Shown: piece by piece, positions 44,250 through 53,745 of the stretch
How positions within the stretch are numbered: the stretch's first letter is position 1
Layout of the letters: each line of letters starts with the position of its first letter
NCBI GenBank assembly: GCA_937903155.1
Contig: CALCZU010000081.1
Location: 30,011-94,010, forward strand
Direction of reading: 5' to 3'
DNA: 64,000 bases
Source: an uncultured Bdellovibrionales bacterium
Lineage (GTDB): Bacteria; Bdellovibrionota; FAC87; UBA2466
The notes under the pieces: model-generated
Databases searched by the model: none
What the model was told of the DNA's origin: nothing
The model's input: only the letters and a program-made list of their open reading frames with translations
Made by a program: the position numbers and the translations under genes

Positions 44250-45689
44250 TTAAGGGGTTCGAATCATTAAAAGACGCATTTCGGTCATCTCTTCCATCGC
44301 AAACTTCACACCCTCGCGGCCCAAGCCAGAATCTTTGACTCCGCCATAAGGCATGTTATCGACTCGAAACGACGGAACATCCCCAATCACAACGCCGCCA
44401 ACTTCCAAACGATCCCAGGCCTTTTGGATCTTATAAATGTCTTTGATAAAAAGACCGGCTTGGAGTCCATAAGAACTGCGATTCATGGCTTCGAGGGCTT
44501 TCTCATAATCCGTATAGCGATTTAAAATTGCGACGGGCCCAAAAGCTTCTTTACAGCTCACTTCGCAATCTTCAGGAACATTTTCGAGAAGAGTCGCTTC
44601 ATAAATATTTTTGATGCGAGTCCCACCGGTCAAAATCTTTGCCCCTTTGGCGACAGCCTTCTGAACCCAACTCTCAATGCGTTTGGCTTCGTCGAGTGAA
44701 ATCATCGGGCCAATCGAAAAAGTTTCATCTTTCGGATCGCCTGATTTTAAACTTTGAGTCTTTTCAATCAGAATTGATTTGAATGCTTCGTAGTTTTTAT
44801 CATGAACGTAAATGCGTTGAACGCTGATGCAGCTCTGGCCCGATTGCGCGAAGGCTCCGGCAATAATTCTTTGCGAGGCATCCTGAAGATCGGCCTCTTC
44901 ATCGATTAAGCATGCGGCATTTCCACCCAGTTCTAAAGTGACTTTCTTTTTGCCGGCTTTGGCTTTGAGTGCCCAACCGACTTCGGGCGAGCCGGTAAAG
45001 CTTAAGAACTGAACCCGCTCATCGGTTGTAAAATAATCCGCGCCGTCTCTCTCGCAAGGCAAAATAGAAAAGCTTCCTTTAGGAAGCGCCGTCTCAGCGA
45101 GAATTTCTCCCAAAAGAAGAGTACTCACGGGCGTACGGCTTGCCGGTTTTAAAATAAAAGGGCAACCCACCGCAATTGCAGGGGCAATTTTGTGAGCGGA
45201 AAGGTTGAGGGGAAAATTAAATGGCGAGATGAAAGAGCAAAGACCAATCGGCACCCGTTTCCACATTCCAAAATAACCTTTTGCTCTGGCTGAAATGTCG
45301 AGCGGCAAAACTTCACCCGTCAAGCGAGTAGCCTCTTGAGACGCTAACTTAAACGTATCAATGAGACGAGTGACTTCGGTCCGCGCATCTTTGATGGGTT
45401 TTCCCGCTTCAAGGCAGAGAAGATAGGCAAGTTCGTCGCTCCTCTCCTGAATGCGTTTGACACAAAACTCCAAAATCGCCGCTCTCTCAAACGTGGCCAT
45501 TTTAGCGAGAGCACCCCGGGATTCGACGCCTAAACGAATGCCTTCGAGAATCGTTTCGGGACTTGCGATTGAGGTCTCGGTGAAAACTTCATCGGTATAC
45601 TTATCCGTCACGCCGAGTTTACGTTCGGTCATAACGGGTTGATTGCCTAAAAAGAGAGGGTACTGTTTTTTATAAGAGTGATTTTTCAC
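44250..45689 (-). CDS. NAD(P)-dependent aldehyde dehydrogenase
   Basis: Oxidises an aldehyde to the acid (or acyl derivative). Motifs: FISPFNFPLNLSAHK, the nucleotide loop FTGSPEVGWALK, catalytic Glu in LELGGN, catalytic Cys in GQSCISVQR and the PYGGVKDSGLGREG end. The GTG at 45689 gives 479 aa, the usual size; a longer frame begins with GTG at 45716, and the ATG of MTERKLGV would delete the conserved YPLFLGNQ opening. Similarity in feel to GapN/SSADH-type enzymes; the substrate is unknown. Stops 3 bp from the convergent GT-C gene. Confidence 0.9.
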   Translation of the reverse strand: MKNHSYKKQYPLFLGNQPVMTERKLGVTDKYTDEVFTETSIASPETILEGIRLGVESRGALAKMATFERAAILEFCVKRIQERSDELAYLLCLEAGKPIKDARTEVTRLIDTFKLASQEATRLTGEVLPLDISARAKGYFGMWKRVPIGLCSFISPFNFPLNLSAHKIAPAIAVGCPFILKPASRTPVSTLLLGEILAETALPKGSFSILPCERDGADYFTTDERVQFLSFTGSPEVGWALKAKAGKKKVTLELGGNAACLIDEEADLQDASQRIIAGAFAQSGQSCISVQRIYVHDKNYEAFKSILIEKTQSLKSGDPKDETFSIGPMISLDEAKRIESWVQKAVAKGAKILTGGTRIKNIYEATLLENVPEDCEVSCKEAFGPVAILNRYTDYEKALEAMNRSSYGLQAGLFIKDIYKIQKAWDRLEVGGVVIGDVPSFRVDNMPYGGVKDSGLGREGVKFAMEEMTEMRLLMIRTP

Positions 45690-45791
45690 AAGGAACAGTT
45701 TAAATGAAACCCCCACCGCATTTCAATGAAAACAATAACTTAGTTTAAGGTATTAGACCTAATTCTGAAGCCGTGTTAAACCCTGTCCTCC

Positions 45792-47615
45792 ATGAAAATC
45801 GTGCTCCTCACCCCTCCGATGACTCAGGTCAATACGCCCTATCCGGCGACGCCTTATTTGTACGGATTTTTAAAAGACAAGGGCTATGAAGTTTACCAGC
45901 GCGATCCCAGTATTCTTCTCTTTCTGAAACTGTTTTCCAACCAGGGCCTGACAGATATTCATCACGAACTGCAGAAGAAAAAAGGCATTAAATCCGCCTC
46001 GGTTGATTTTTTTCTAAAGAAGCACGAAAAATATAAACACACGATTCGTGATGTTGTTTTGTTCCTTCAGGGAAAGGCTCCGCAAGTTGAGTCAAAGATA
46101 TTGAAAAAAGGTTACTTGCCTTTTGGTCCTCGTTTTAAAGTCTTAAAAGAATTAGAAGCGCAGTTCGGCGAGTCGATTGAGGAAATCGTTTCACTCTTTG
46201 GCTACTCCAATCCTGCAAAATTTTTTGCAAGTCTTTATCTGGATGACTTAAACGACGTGATTCACGATGGCATTGATGCCCGCTTTGAGCTGTCCAAATA
46301 CGGCGAAAAATTGGCGGCGAGCGCTCCTAGCTTTGACCCCATCCTAAATGCACTTCGGAAGAGTAATACCCTTGTCGATAGATACATCGACGCGATCGCT
46401 TCGGATATTCAGAAGGAGCTCAGACCGGACGTCGTCGGAATTACTTTGCCGTTTCCCGGAAATGTCTACGCAGGTTTCCGAATGGCTCAGCAGATAAAGA
46501 CCCAATCGCCGGATTGTAAGATCTTAATGGGGGGAGGATACGTCAATACCGAACTCAGAAATCTAAAGGACGTCCGCGTTTTTGATTTTGTCGATTATTT
46601 CACTTTAGATGATGGTGAAAAACCGCTTCTATGTCTTCTTGAGAACTTTTCTCAAAAAGTTTCTCCTCCGAAATTCTTGCGCACCTTGGTCAAAGAAGCG
46701 GATTCTGTTGTTTTAAAAAATAGCAGCGATGTCAAAGATTTTAAGTTTAACGAAACGAGTTGTCCTTCTTATGAAGGCCTGCCGCTCTCTGACTATCTTT
46801 CTTTGAGCGAAACGCTAAATCCCATGCACCGGCTCTGGTCCGAAAGGCGATGGAATAAATTGACAGTGGCCCACGGTTGTTACTGGAAGAAATGCACGTT
46901 CTGCGATCTTTCACTTGATTATATCTCTCGCTACGAGGCCTTAGACGTTGAGATTCTGGTCGATAGAATTGAGCGACTTGTCGAAGAAACCGGCGAAAGA
47001 GGTTTTCATTTCGTAGACGAAGCAGCTCCTCCAAAAGTTCTGAAACTTATGGCAGAACGACTGATTGATAGGAAAATTGAAATCACCTGGTGGGCAAATA
47101 TCCGTTTCGAAAAAGCGTTTACGAGAGAGCTTACCGACCTTTTAGCGCGATCGGGCTGTATCGCGATGAGTGGGGGGCTTGAAGTCGCAACCGATAGACT
47201 TTTAAAGTTGATGGACAAAGGAGTAACGGTCGATCAGGTTACTCAAGTCACAAAAGCTTTCTCCGAAAGTGGCATCATGGTGCATGCGTATTTGATGTAC
47301 GGGTTTCCAACCGAAACACCGCGAGAGACACTTTATGCGCTTGACGAAGTTCGAAAACTCTTTAAGCAAGGTTATATTCAATCCGCGTTTTGGCATCGGT
47401 TCTCGGTGACAGCACACAGTCCCATTGGAAAAAATCCGGAACGCTATGGAATTCGTTTATATCCGGAGAAATCGACATTTGCCGTCAACGACATCCCCTT
47501 TGTCGATTCAACGGGCGTAGATCACAGCGAGTTTCAGTTCGGTTTGAAGAAGGCAGTTTATAACTACATGTATGGTGTGGGCCTCGACGAAGATGTGAGA
47601 AGTTGGTTTTCCTAA
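45792..47615 (+). CDS. B12-binding-type radical SAM protein
   Basis: A 607-aa product. The N-terminal part (MKIVLLTPPMTQ onward, and a VGITLPFPGNVYAGFRMA and KILMGGGYVNTE segment) is a cobalamin-binding-like Rossmann domain; the radical SAM core starts at HGCYWKKCTFC with cluster cysteines 363, 368 and 371 (CX4CX2C instead of the standard CX3CX2C). GGLEVATDRLLKLMDKG and YLMYGFPTET are typical core strands. Relatives methylate or rearrange complex substrates. No companion biosynthetic genes are adjacent, so the substrate is unknown. Confidence 0.85.
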   Translation: MKIVLLTPPMTQVNTPYPATPYLYGFLKDKGYEVYQRDPSILLFLKLFSNQGLTDIHHELQKKKGIKSASVDFFLKKHEKYKHTIRDVVLFLQGKAPQVESKILKKGYLPFGPRFKVLKELEAQFGESIEEIVSLFGYSNPAKFFASLYLDDLNDVIHDGIDARFELSKYGEKLAASAPSFDPILNALRKSNTLVDRYIDAIASDIQKELRPDVVGITLPFPGNVYAGFRMAQQIKTQSPDCKILMGGGYVNTELRNLKDVRVFDFVDYFTLDDGEKPLLCLLENFSQKVSPPKFLRTLVKEADSVVLKNSSDVKDFKFNETSCPSYEGLPLSDYLSLSETLNPMHRLWSERRWNKLTVAHGCYWKKCTFCDLSLDYISRYEALDVEILVDRIERLVEETGERGFHFVDEAAPPKVLKLMAERLIDRKIEITWWANIRFEKAFTRELTDLLARSGCIAMSGGLEVATDRLLKLMDKGVTVDQVTQVTKAFSESGIMVHAYLMYGFPTETPRETLYALDEVRKLFKQGYIQSAFWHRFSVTAHSPIGKNPERYGIRLYPEKSTFAVNDIPFVDSTGVDHSEFQFGLKKAVYNYMYGVGLDEDVRSWFS

Positions 47616-47628
47616 AGAGTAAAAAATC

Positions 47629-47668
47629 TGAATCAAATTGATTCATTATTTTTGAGTGAATCAATTTG
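47629..47668. promoter_or_regulatory. Palindromic operator-like site with three TGAATCAA half-sites
   Basis: TGAATCAAATTGATTCA (47629-47645) is a perfect 8+1+8 palindrome; a third half-site TGAATCAA follows at 47657-47664. Alternatively CAAATTGATTCA pairs with TGAATCAATTTG as a 12-bp hairpin. It lies 13 bp after the radical SAM stop and about 150 bp before the poly-HAMP kinase start. Either an operator for the kinase operon or a hairpin terminator; no T tract follows the hairpin, which favours an operator. Confidence 0.5.
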
Positions 47669-47818
47669 TGACGTCTAATCCAAAAAAATCATGCTTGTCA
47701 TGAGCTCGCTTTTTACGTATTTTGTTGGAACGTAAATTGCTGGGAAGACGCGAGAACACGTTCAAAAAAAATCCGTTTGTTTAAGACCTAATCCAACTTC
47801 GCAACTTGGGAGATCTCA

Positions 47819-50800
47819 ATGGCCTATGGCTCCTCTGACTTAAGCAAAAATAAACGCCTCCTCACGACGGGTGTCGGCAAGGCACTCACTAAAAAAGCGA
47901 AAGTAAAAGTCGAGACCCCTTTCGAACCTCAAACTCAAATGCAGGCAAATCCTTGGCGAGCGATGCTGAGCGTTTTGAAAAAAGTGAAAGCGGGAGACTT
48001 TTCTGCCCGAATTGAAGTCACCGGCGACAATACCCAAGCGGATGTTGCAGAAACTTTAAATGAAGTCATTACTCTCAACGCGAAAATGCTCGAAGAGTTT
48101 AAATTGTTACGACAAGCTGTCGGACAAGAGGGCAAAGTCTCTCAACGTGCGAAGTTAAATGGTGCGGGTGGCGGTTGGGTCGATGCGATTAGTCACGTCA
48201 ATGATCTCGTTGCCGACTTAGCTTACCCGAGTACGGAAGTGAGTCGAGTGGTGGGCGCGGTCGTGAAGGGCGATTTGTCCCAGCTGATTGAAATCGAACG
48301 CGAAGGCAAAGCGCTGAAAGGTGAATTTCGTCGTCTCGGTCAGGTCGTGAACACGATGGTCGAGCGTATGAGAGACCTCACATCTGAAGTGACTCGCGTA
48401 GCGCGTGAAGTGGGCTCTGAAGGAAAACTAGGCGGACAGGCAGAAGTGAAGGGGGTGGCCGGAACCTGGAAAGATTTGACCGATTCTGTGAATACGATGG
48501 CAAGTAACCTCACGAACCAAGTAAGAAATATCGCGGAAGTGACGACGGCTGTGGCGACGGGTGACTTATCGAAAAAAATCACGGTCGACGTGAAGGGCGA
48601 AATTTTCGAACTTAAAAATACGATCAATACGATGGTGGATCAGCTGAGCTCCTTCGCTTCTGAAGTGACTCGAGTGGCGCGTGAAGTGGGTTCGGAAGGA
48701 AAACTAGGCGGACAGGCAGAAGTGAAGGGGGTTGCCGGCACCTGGAAAGATTTGACCGATAATGTGAACACGATGGCGAGCAATCTCACGAACCAAGTGA
48801 GAAATATCGCGGAAGTGACGACGGCTGTGGCAACCGGAGACTTGTCTAAAAAGATCACCGTCGACGTGAAGGGCGAAATTTTAGAGCTGAAAAAAACGAT
48901 CAACACGATGGTCGATCAGTTGAGCGCCTTCGCTTCTGAAGTGACTCGAGTGGCTCGTGAAGTAGGTTCAGAAGGAAAACTGGGTGGACAGGCGGAAGTG
49001 AAGGGGGTGGCCGGCACCTGGAAAGATTTGACCGATAACGTGAACACGATGGCAAGTAACCTCACGAACCAAGTGAGAAATATCGCAAACGTTGCGACCG
49101 CGATTGCGGGCGGTGACCTTTCTAAAAAGGTCACGGTCGACGTCAAAGGGGAAATCTTAGAATTAAAAAACACGATCAACACGATGGTGGATCAGCTGAG
49201 TTCTTTCGCCTCTGAAGTGACTCGAGTCGCGCGTGAAGTAGGTTCGGAAGGAAAACTCGGCGGACAAGCGGAAGTGAAGGGGGTTGCCGGCACCTGGAAA
49301 GACTTGACCGATAACGTGAACACGATGGCAAGTAACCTCACAAACCAAGTGAGAAATATTGCGAACGTCGCTACTGCAATTGCCGGTGGTGACTTATCGA
49401 AAAAAATTACCGTCGACGTCAAAGGCGAAATCTTAGAACTGAAAAACACCATCAATACGATGGTGGATCAGCTGAGCTCTTTCGCCTCTGAAGTGACACG
49501 AGTCGCTCGTGAAGTGGGCTCGGAAGGCGCACTTGGCGGACAAGCGGAAGTAAAAGGGGTTGCCGGAACCTGGAAAGAACTCACCGATAACGTGAATACG
49601 ATGGCAAGTAACCTCACGAACCAAGTAAGAAATATTGCGGGCGTGACGACAGCCGTTGCGAATGGCGACCTCTCTAAAAAGATTACGGTCGATGTGAAGG
49701 GTGAAATCTTAGAGCTGAAAAACACGATCAATACGATGGTGGATCAGCTGAGCTCCTTCGCCTCTGAAGTGACAAGAGTCGCGCGTGAAGTGGGCTCGGA
49801 AGGAAAACTCGGCGGACAAGCGGAAGTGAAGGGGGTTGCCGGAACGTGGAAAGATTTGACCGATAACGTGAACACAATGGCGAGTAATCTCACGAACCAA
49901 GTGAGAAATATCGCTGAAGTGACAACGGCCGTCGCCACCGGTGACCTTTCGAAAAAAATCACCGTCGACGTTAAAGGCGAAATCTTGGAACTGAAAAACA
50001 CCGTGAACACGATGGTGGATCAACTCCGTTCCTTTGCGTCGGAAGTGACTCGGGTCGCGCGTGAAGTGGGCTCCGAAGGAAAACTAGGCGGACAAGCACG
50101 GGTCGAAGGGGTTGCGGGAACCTGGAAAGATTTGACCGATAACGTGAATACGATGGCGAGTAATCTCACAAACCAAGTGAGAAATATTGCGAGCGTGACG
50201 ACCGCTGTTGCGAATGGCGATCTCTCGAAAAAAATCACGGTCGATGTCAAAGGCGAAATCTTAGAGCTTAAAAATACGATTAACACGATGGTGGATCAGT
50301 TAAGCTCTTTCGCGTCGGAAGTGACTCGAGTGGCCCGTGAAGTCGGCACAGAAGGGAAACTCGGCGGACAAGCGCGAGTGGAAGGCGTTGCCGGAACTTG
50401 GAAAGATTTAACCGACAACGTGAACTACATGGCGAGTAACCTGACCGAACAAGTCCGAGGGATCGCCAAGGTGGTGACGGCGGTGGCGAGCGGAGATCTA
50501 AAACGAAAACTTGCTTTAGAAGCCAAAGGCGAAATCGCGGCGCTTGCCGATACCATCAACGAAATGATCGTGACGTTGGGAACGTTCGGAGACCAAGTGA
50601 CTTCGGTCGCTCGCGAAGTAGGTGTCGAAGGAAAACTGGGCGGCCAAGCTCTGGTTCCAGGTGCTGCAGGCCTATGGCGCGATTTGACGGACAACGTGAA
50701 CCAACTTGCTGCGAATTTGACGACGCAAGTCCGATCGATTGGGGAAGTGGCAACTGCGGTTGCGAAGGGTGATCTCACTCGGCTCATCACGGTTGACGCT

Positions 50801-53740
50801 CGAGGGGAAGTCGCCGTCTTAAAAGACAATATCAACGAGATGACTCGAAACTTGCGAGATACGACTCAGAAAAATACCGAGCAGGACTGGCTAAAAACCA
50901 ATCTCGCAAAATTCACTCGAATGCTGCAAGGGCAACGGGATTTCTTAACCGTTTCGAAAATGATTTTATCGGAGCTTGCGCCCCTCGTGGATGCGCAGCA
51001 CGGGGTTTTCTATTTAATGGAAGCCAGCGCCAATGTGGTGACGGGTGCGATTCCCGTGACGGCAGTTGAAATTTCTAAAATCCTAAGACTCATTGGAAGT
51101 TATGGGTATCGGGAGCGCATCCATCTTTCGAACCAATTTAAAATCGGTGAAAGCTTAGTCGGACAATGCGCTCTAGAAAAACAACGTATTCTCTTAAGAG
51201 ATGTTCCGACGGACTATATTAAAATCAATTCTGGCTTAGGAGAAGCCAAACCTCTCAATATCGTCGTCTTGCCTGTTTTGTTCGAAGGCGAAGTGATGGC
51301 CGTGATCGAACTCGGATCTTTCCAAAGATTCAGCGAAATTTATTTAACATTCTTAGATCAGCTGACAGAAAGTATCGGGATCGTTTTGAATACGATTGCC
51401 GCCAGTATGAGAACGGAAGATTTGTTAAAGAAATCCCAATCTCTCACTCAGGATTTACAGTCTCAGCAAGATAAATTACAAAAAACGAATCTCGAGTTAG
51501 AAGACAAGGCTCGATTGCTTTCTGAGCAAAAAGCAGAAGTCGAAAATAAGAACCGAGAAGTGGAACTCACAAAACTTGCGCTTGAAGAAAAAGCCGAGCA
51601 ATTGTCTCTCACCTCAAAATATAAGTCTGAATTCTTGGCAAATATGTCGCATGAGTTGCGAACGCCTTTGAACAGCTTACTGATTCTCGCGAAAATGCTT
51701 TCGGATAATTCCGACGGCAATTTAACCCCGAAACAGACCGAGTTCGCACGAACAATTCACTCCTCGGGAAGTGATCTTTTGGGCCTGATTAGCGAAATTC
51801 TCGATCTCTCCAAAATCGAAGCCGGTAAGATGGCAGTGGATATCACTCAAGTACCGATTCTCGAATTCAAGAGCTATGTCGAAAATGCCTTTTCACAATT
51901 GGCTCATAACAAAGGCGTTAAATTCAATGTGGATATTGAGCGACAAACACCGCGTTTCATCTCTACCGATTTGAAGCGTCTGCAGCAGGTTATCAAAAAC
52001 CTGTTGTCGAATGCTTTCAAATTCACTGAGCGCGGTTCGGTAACAATGAAAGTGCAAACGGCGCGATCGGGATGGAACCCGGACAATATGTCTCTCAGTG
52101 CGGCTCCCAATGTTTTGGCGTTTTCAGTCACCGATACCGGAATTGGAATCGCCCCTGAAAAACAAAGACTTATTTTTGAAGCCTTCCAGCAAGCGGATGG
52201 CACGACCAGCCGTAAATATGGAGGTACTGGGCTCGGCCTTTCTATCAGTCGTGAAATTGCACGGCTTTTAGGAGGAGAGATTACGGTAGAAAGTAGTCCT
52301 GGAAAGGGAAGTACTTTCGTCTTCTATGTTCCCGAAAACTATTTGCAGGTCAGCCAAGCGGCGAAAGCTTCGGAGCGTACCGTTATCGAAAAACAACCGG
52401 ATGGAAATTCATCGGTTTCATTCACGAGTGTCACTCGTGAAAGTGATTTCAAAGTTGAAAAATCAACACTGAACCCAGATACGGTAGTTATCGATGACGA
52501 TAGAGCTTCGATTACTCCTGGTGATAGAGTTCTCCTCATTGTGGATGACGATTTAGCAGCTTCTCAGTCGCTCTTATCCGAAGCGCATACCAGAGGATTC
52601 AAAGGGATTATTTGCCTTTCGGGGGAACAAGTTGTTTTGTTGGCCAAACGATTTCATCCGGTTGCAATTACTCTTGATGTGAAGCTTCCCGATGTGGACG
52701 GTTGGGCCGTTTTAGATCGTTTAAAACATGATCCGGATTTGCGTCATATTCCTGTCTATCTTTTGACCGGTGTGAAGGGAAAACGACGTCGTGCGATGAA
52801 ACTCGGGGCCAAAGACTATTGTGAGAAGCCCGTACAACCCGAACAGTTCGATAAGATTTTTGGCGAGCTGAAAGAAATACTCTCTGAAAGGGAGAGGACT
52901 ATTCTGGTGGTGGAGGACAATACAGTCCAGGCTCAATCGATCGTTGAGCTCTTAAGCGATGATCGGTCCAAGTCACTCACGGCAAGCTCGGGAGAACGAG
53001 CTCTGGAAATTATCCGGGAAAAAGTGGTGGATTGCATTGTGCTGGACTTAGGACTTCCTGACATGAGTGGCATCGAACTCTTGAAGAAAATCCAAGAGAT
53101 CAATAAAAATATTCCGGTAGTGGTTTACACCGGAAAAGATCTGTCGGATTCAGAACAAAAAGACCTCTCTCTCTTAAGTGAAACCATTATTTTAAAAGAT
53201 GCGAATTCGCCAGAGAGGTTGCTTGCCGAGGTGACCCTTTGCTTGCACAACGTGGAAGCGACTCTGAAAGAAGAAAAGAGAAACTTAGTTAGAGAAGCGT
53301 ACCGAATTGATCCGATCTTATCGGGTAAAAAGGCGCTTGTAGTGGATGATGACGTCCGAAATATTTACGCACTTTGTTCGATTCTCGAAAGTCAGAAGAT
53401 GGAGGTCCTATTTGCCGAAAATGGCAAAGACGGAATTAACCTCCTAAGGCTTCACCCTGAAATCGATGTTGTTCTGATGGATGTCATGATGCCCGAGATG
53501 GATGGGTACGAAACGATGAGAATGATTCGTACCATCCCTGAGTTTATCAAAACTCCGATTATTGCCGTGACAGCGAAAGCGATGAAAGGGGACAGAGAAC
53601 GTTGTGTCCAAGCCGGCGCAAGCGATTATTTGGCGAAACCGGTAGATCCAGCGCTTCTTTTCTCACTGATGCGCGTGCATTTAATGGGGCGGGATGAAGT
53701 GGACCTTCCGGTCCACGAAACGTCTGCCGAGTTACATTGA
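47819..53740 (+). CDS. Giant soluble poly-HAMP hybrid histidine kinase (HAMP x~10, GAF, HisKA, HATPase, three receivers)
   Basis: A 1973-aa protein with no membrane segment. Order: a divergent HAMP-like part (about 40-188), nine 92-residue HAMP repeats (189-1016), a GAF domain (about 1030-1200), a coiled coil (1205-1270), HisKA with His1278 in NMSHELRTPLN, the ATPase domain (NLLSNAFKFT, DTGIGIAPEK, GTGLGLSI), and three receivers with Asp1620 (ITLDVKLPDVDG), Asp1743 (IVLDLGLPDMSG) and Asp1888 (VLMDVMMPEMDG). The layout resembles fungal group III (Nik1) kinases and bacterial poly-HAMP kinases, where HAMP stacks relay soluble or osmotic signals. It heads an operon with a CheR-like protein and a second hybrid kinase. 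Confidence 0.93.
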   Translation: MAYGSSDLSKNKRLLTTGVGKALTKKAKVKVETPFEPQTQMQANPWRAMLSVLKKVKAGDFSARIEVTGDNTQADVAETLNEVITLNAKMLEEFKLLRQAVGQEGKVSQRAKLNGAGGGWVDAISHVNDLVADLAYPSTEVSRVVGAVVKGDLSQLIEIEREGKALKGEFRRLGQVVNTMVERMRDLTSEVTRVAREVGSEGKLGGQAEVKGVAGTWKDLTDSVNTMASNLTNQVRNIAEVTTAVATGDLSKKITVDVKGEIFELKNTINTMVDQLSSFASEVTRVAREVGSEGKLGGQAEVKGVAGTWKDLTDNVNTMASNLTNQVRNIAEVTTAVATGDLSKKITVDVKGEILELKKTINTMVDQLSAFASEVTRVAREVGSEGKLGGQAEVKGVAGTWKDLTDNVNTMASNLTNQVRNIANVATAIAGGDLSKKVTVDVKGEILELKNTINTMVDQLSSFASEVTRVAREVGSEGKLGGQAEVKGVAGTWKDLTDNVNTMASNLTNQVRNIANVATAIAGGDLSKKITVDVKGEILELKNTINTMVDQLSSFASEVTRVAREVGSEGALGGQAEVKGVAGTWKELTDNVNTMASNLTNQVRNIAGVTTAVANGDLSKKITVDVKGEILELKNTINTMVDQLSSFASEVTRVAREVGSEGKLGGQAEVKGVAGTWKDLTDNVNTMASNLTNQVRNIAEVTTAVATGDLSKKITVDVKGEILELKNTVNTMVDQLRSFASEVTRVAREVGSEGKLGGQARVEGVAGTWKDLTDNVNTMASNLTNQVRNIASVTTAVANGDLSKKITVDVKGEILELKNTINTMVDQLSSFASEVTRVAREVGTEGKLGGQARVEGVAGTWKDLTDNVNYMASNLTEQVRGIAKVVTAVASGDLKRKLALEAKGEIAALADTINEMIVTLGTFGDQVTSVAREVGVEGKLGGQALVPGAAGLWRDLTDNVNQLAANLTTQVRSIGEVATAVAKGDLTRLITVDARGEVAVLKDNINEMTRNLRDTTQKNTEQDWLKTNLAKFTRMLQGQRDFLTVSKMILSELAPLVDAQHGVFYLMEASANVVTGAIPVTAVEISKILRLIGSYGYRERIHLSNQFKIGESLVGQCALEKQRILLRDVPTDYIKINSGLGEAKPLNIVVLPVLFEGEVMAVIELGSFQRFSEIYLTFLDQLTESIGIVLNTIAASMRTEDLLKKSQSLTQDLQSQQDKLQKTNLELEDKARLLSEQKAEVENKNREVELTKLALEEKAEQLSLTSKYKSEFLANMSHELRTPLNSLLILAKMLSDNSDGNLTPKQTEFARTIHSSGSDLLGLISEILDLSKIEAGKMAVDITQVPILEFKSYVENAFSQLAHNKGVKFNVDIERQTPRFISTDLKRLQQVIKNLLSNAFKFTERGSVTMKVQTARSGWNPDNMSLSAAPNVLAFSVTDTGIGIAPEKQRLIFEAFQQADGTTSRKYGGTGLGLSISREIARLLGGEITVESSPGKGSTFVFYVPENYLQVSQAAKASERTVIEKQPDGNSSVSFTSVTRESDFKVEKSTLNPDTVVIDDDRASITPGDRVLLIVDDDLAASQSLLSEAHTRGFKGIICLSGEQVVLLAKRFHPVAITLDVKLPDVDGWAVLDRLKHDPDLRHIPVYLLTGVKGKRRRAMKLGAKDYCEKPVQPEQFDKIFGELKEILSERERTILVVEDNTVQAQSIVELLSDDRSKSLTASSGERALEIIREKVVDCIVLDLGLPDMSGIELLKKIQEINKNIPVVVYTGKDLSDSEQKDLSLLSETIILKDANSPERLLAEVTLCLHNVEATLKEEKRNLVREAYRIDPILSGKKALVVDDDVRNIYALCSILESQKMEVLFAENGKDGINLLRLHPEIDVVLMDVMMPEMDGYETMRMIRTIPEFIKTPIIAVTAKAMKGDRERCVQAGASDYLAKPVDPALLFSLMRVHLMGRDEVDLPVHETSAELH
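48383..50866 (+). repeat. Nine tandem 276-bp repeats encoding HAMP units
   Basis: Units start at 48383, 48659, 48935, 49211, 49487, 49763, 50039, 50315 and 50591. Units 1-7 are nearly identical at protein and DNA level (SEVTRVAREVGSEGKLGGQ, MASNLTNQVRNI, GDLSKKITVDVKGEI); units 8 and 9 diverge (NYMASNLTEQVRGI; DQVTSVAREVGVEGK). Variation concentrates after NIA (EVTTAVATG, NVATAIAGG, GVTTAVANG, SVTTAVANG). Confidence 0.97.
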
Positions 53741-53745
53741 ATGTG

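Noticed and set aside
48340..50286. A ladder of similar antisense ORFs (about 87-95 aa) on the minus strand
   Set aside because: They are mirror images of the 276-bp HAMP repeats; their regular spacing comes from the repeat, not from separate genes.
48383..50866. Regular repeats that might suggest a CRISPR array
   Set aside because: The 276-bp units are coding, continuous and in frame; there are no short repeats with unique spacers anywhere in the window.
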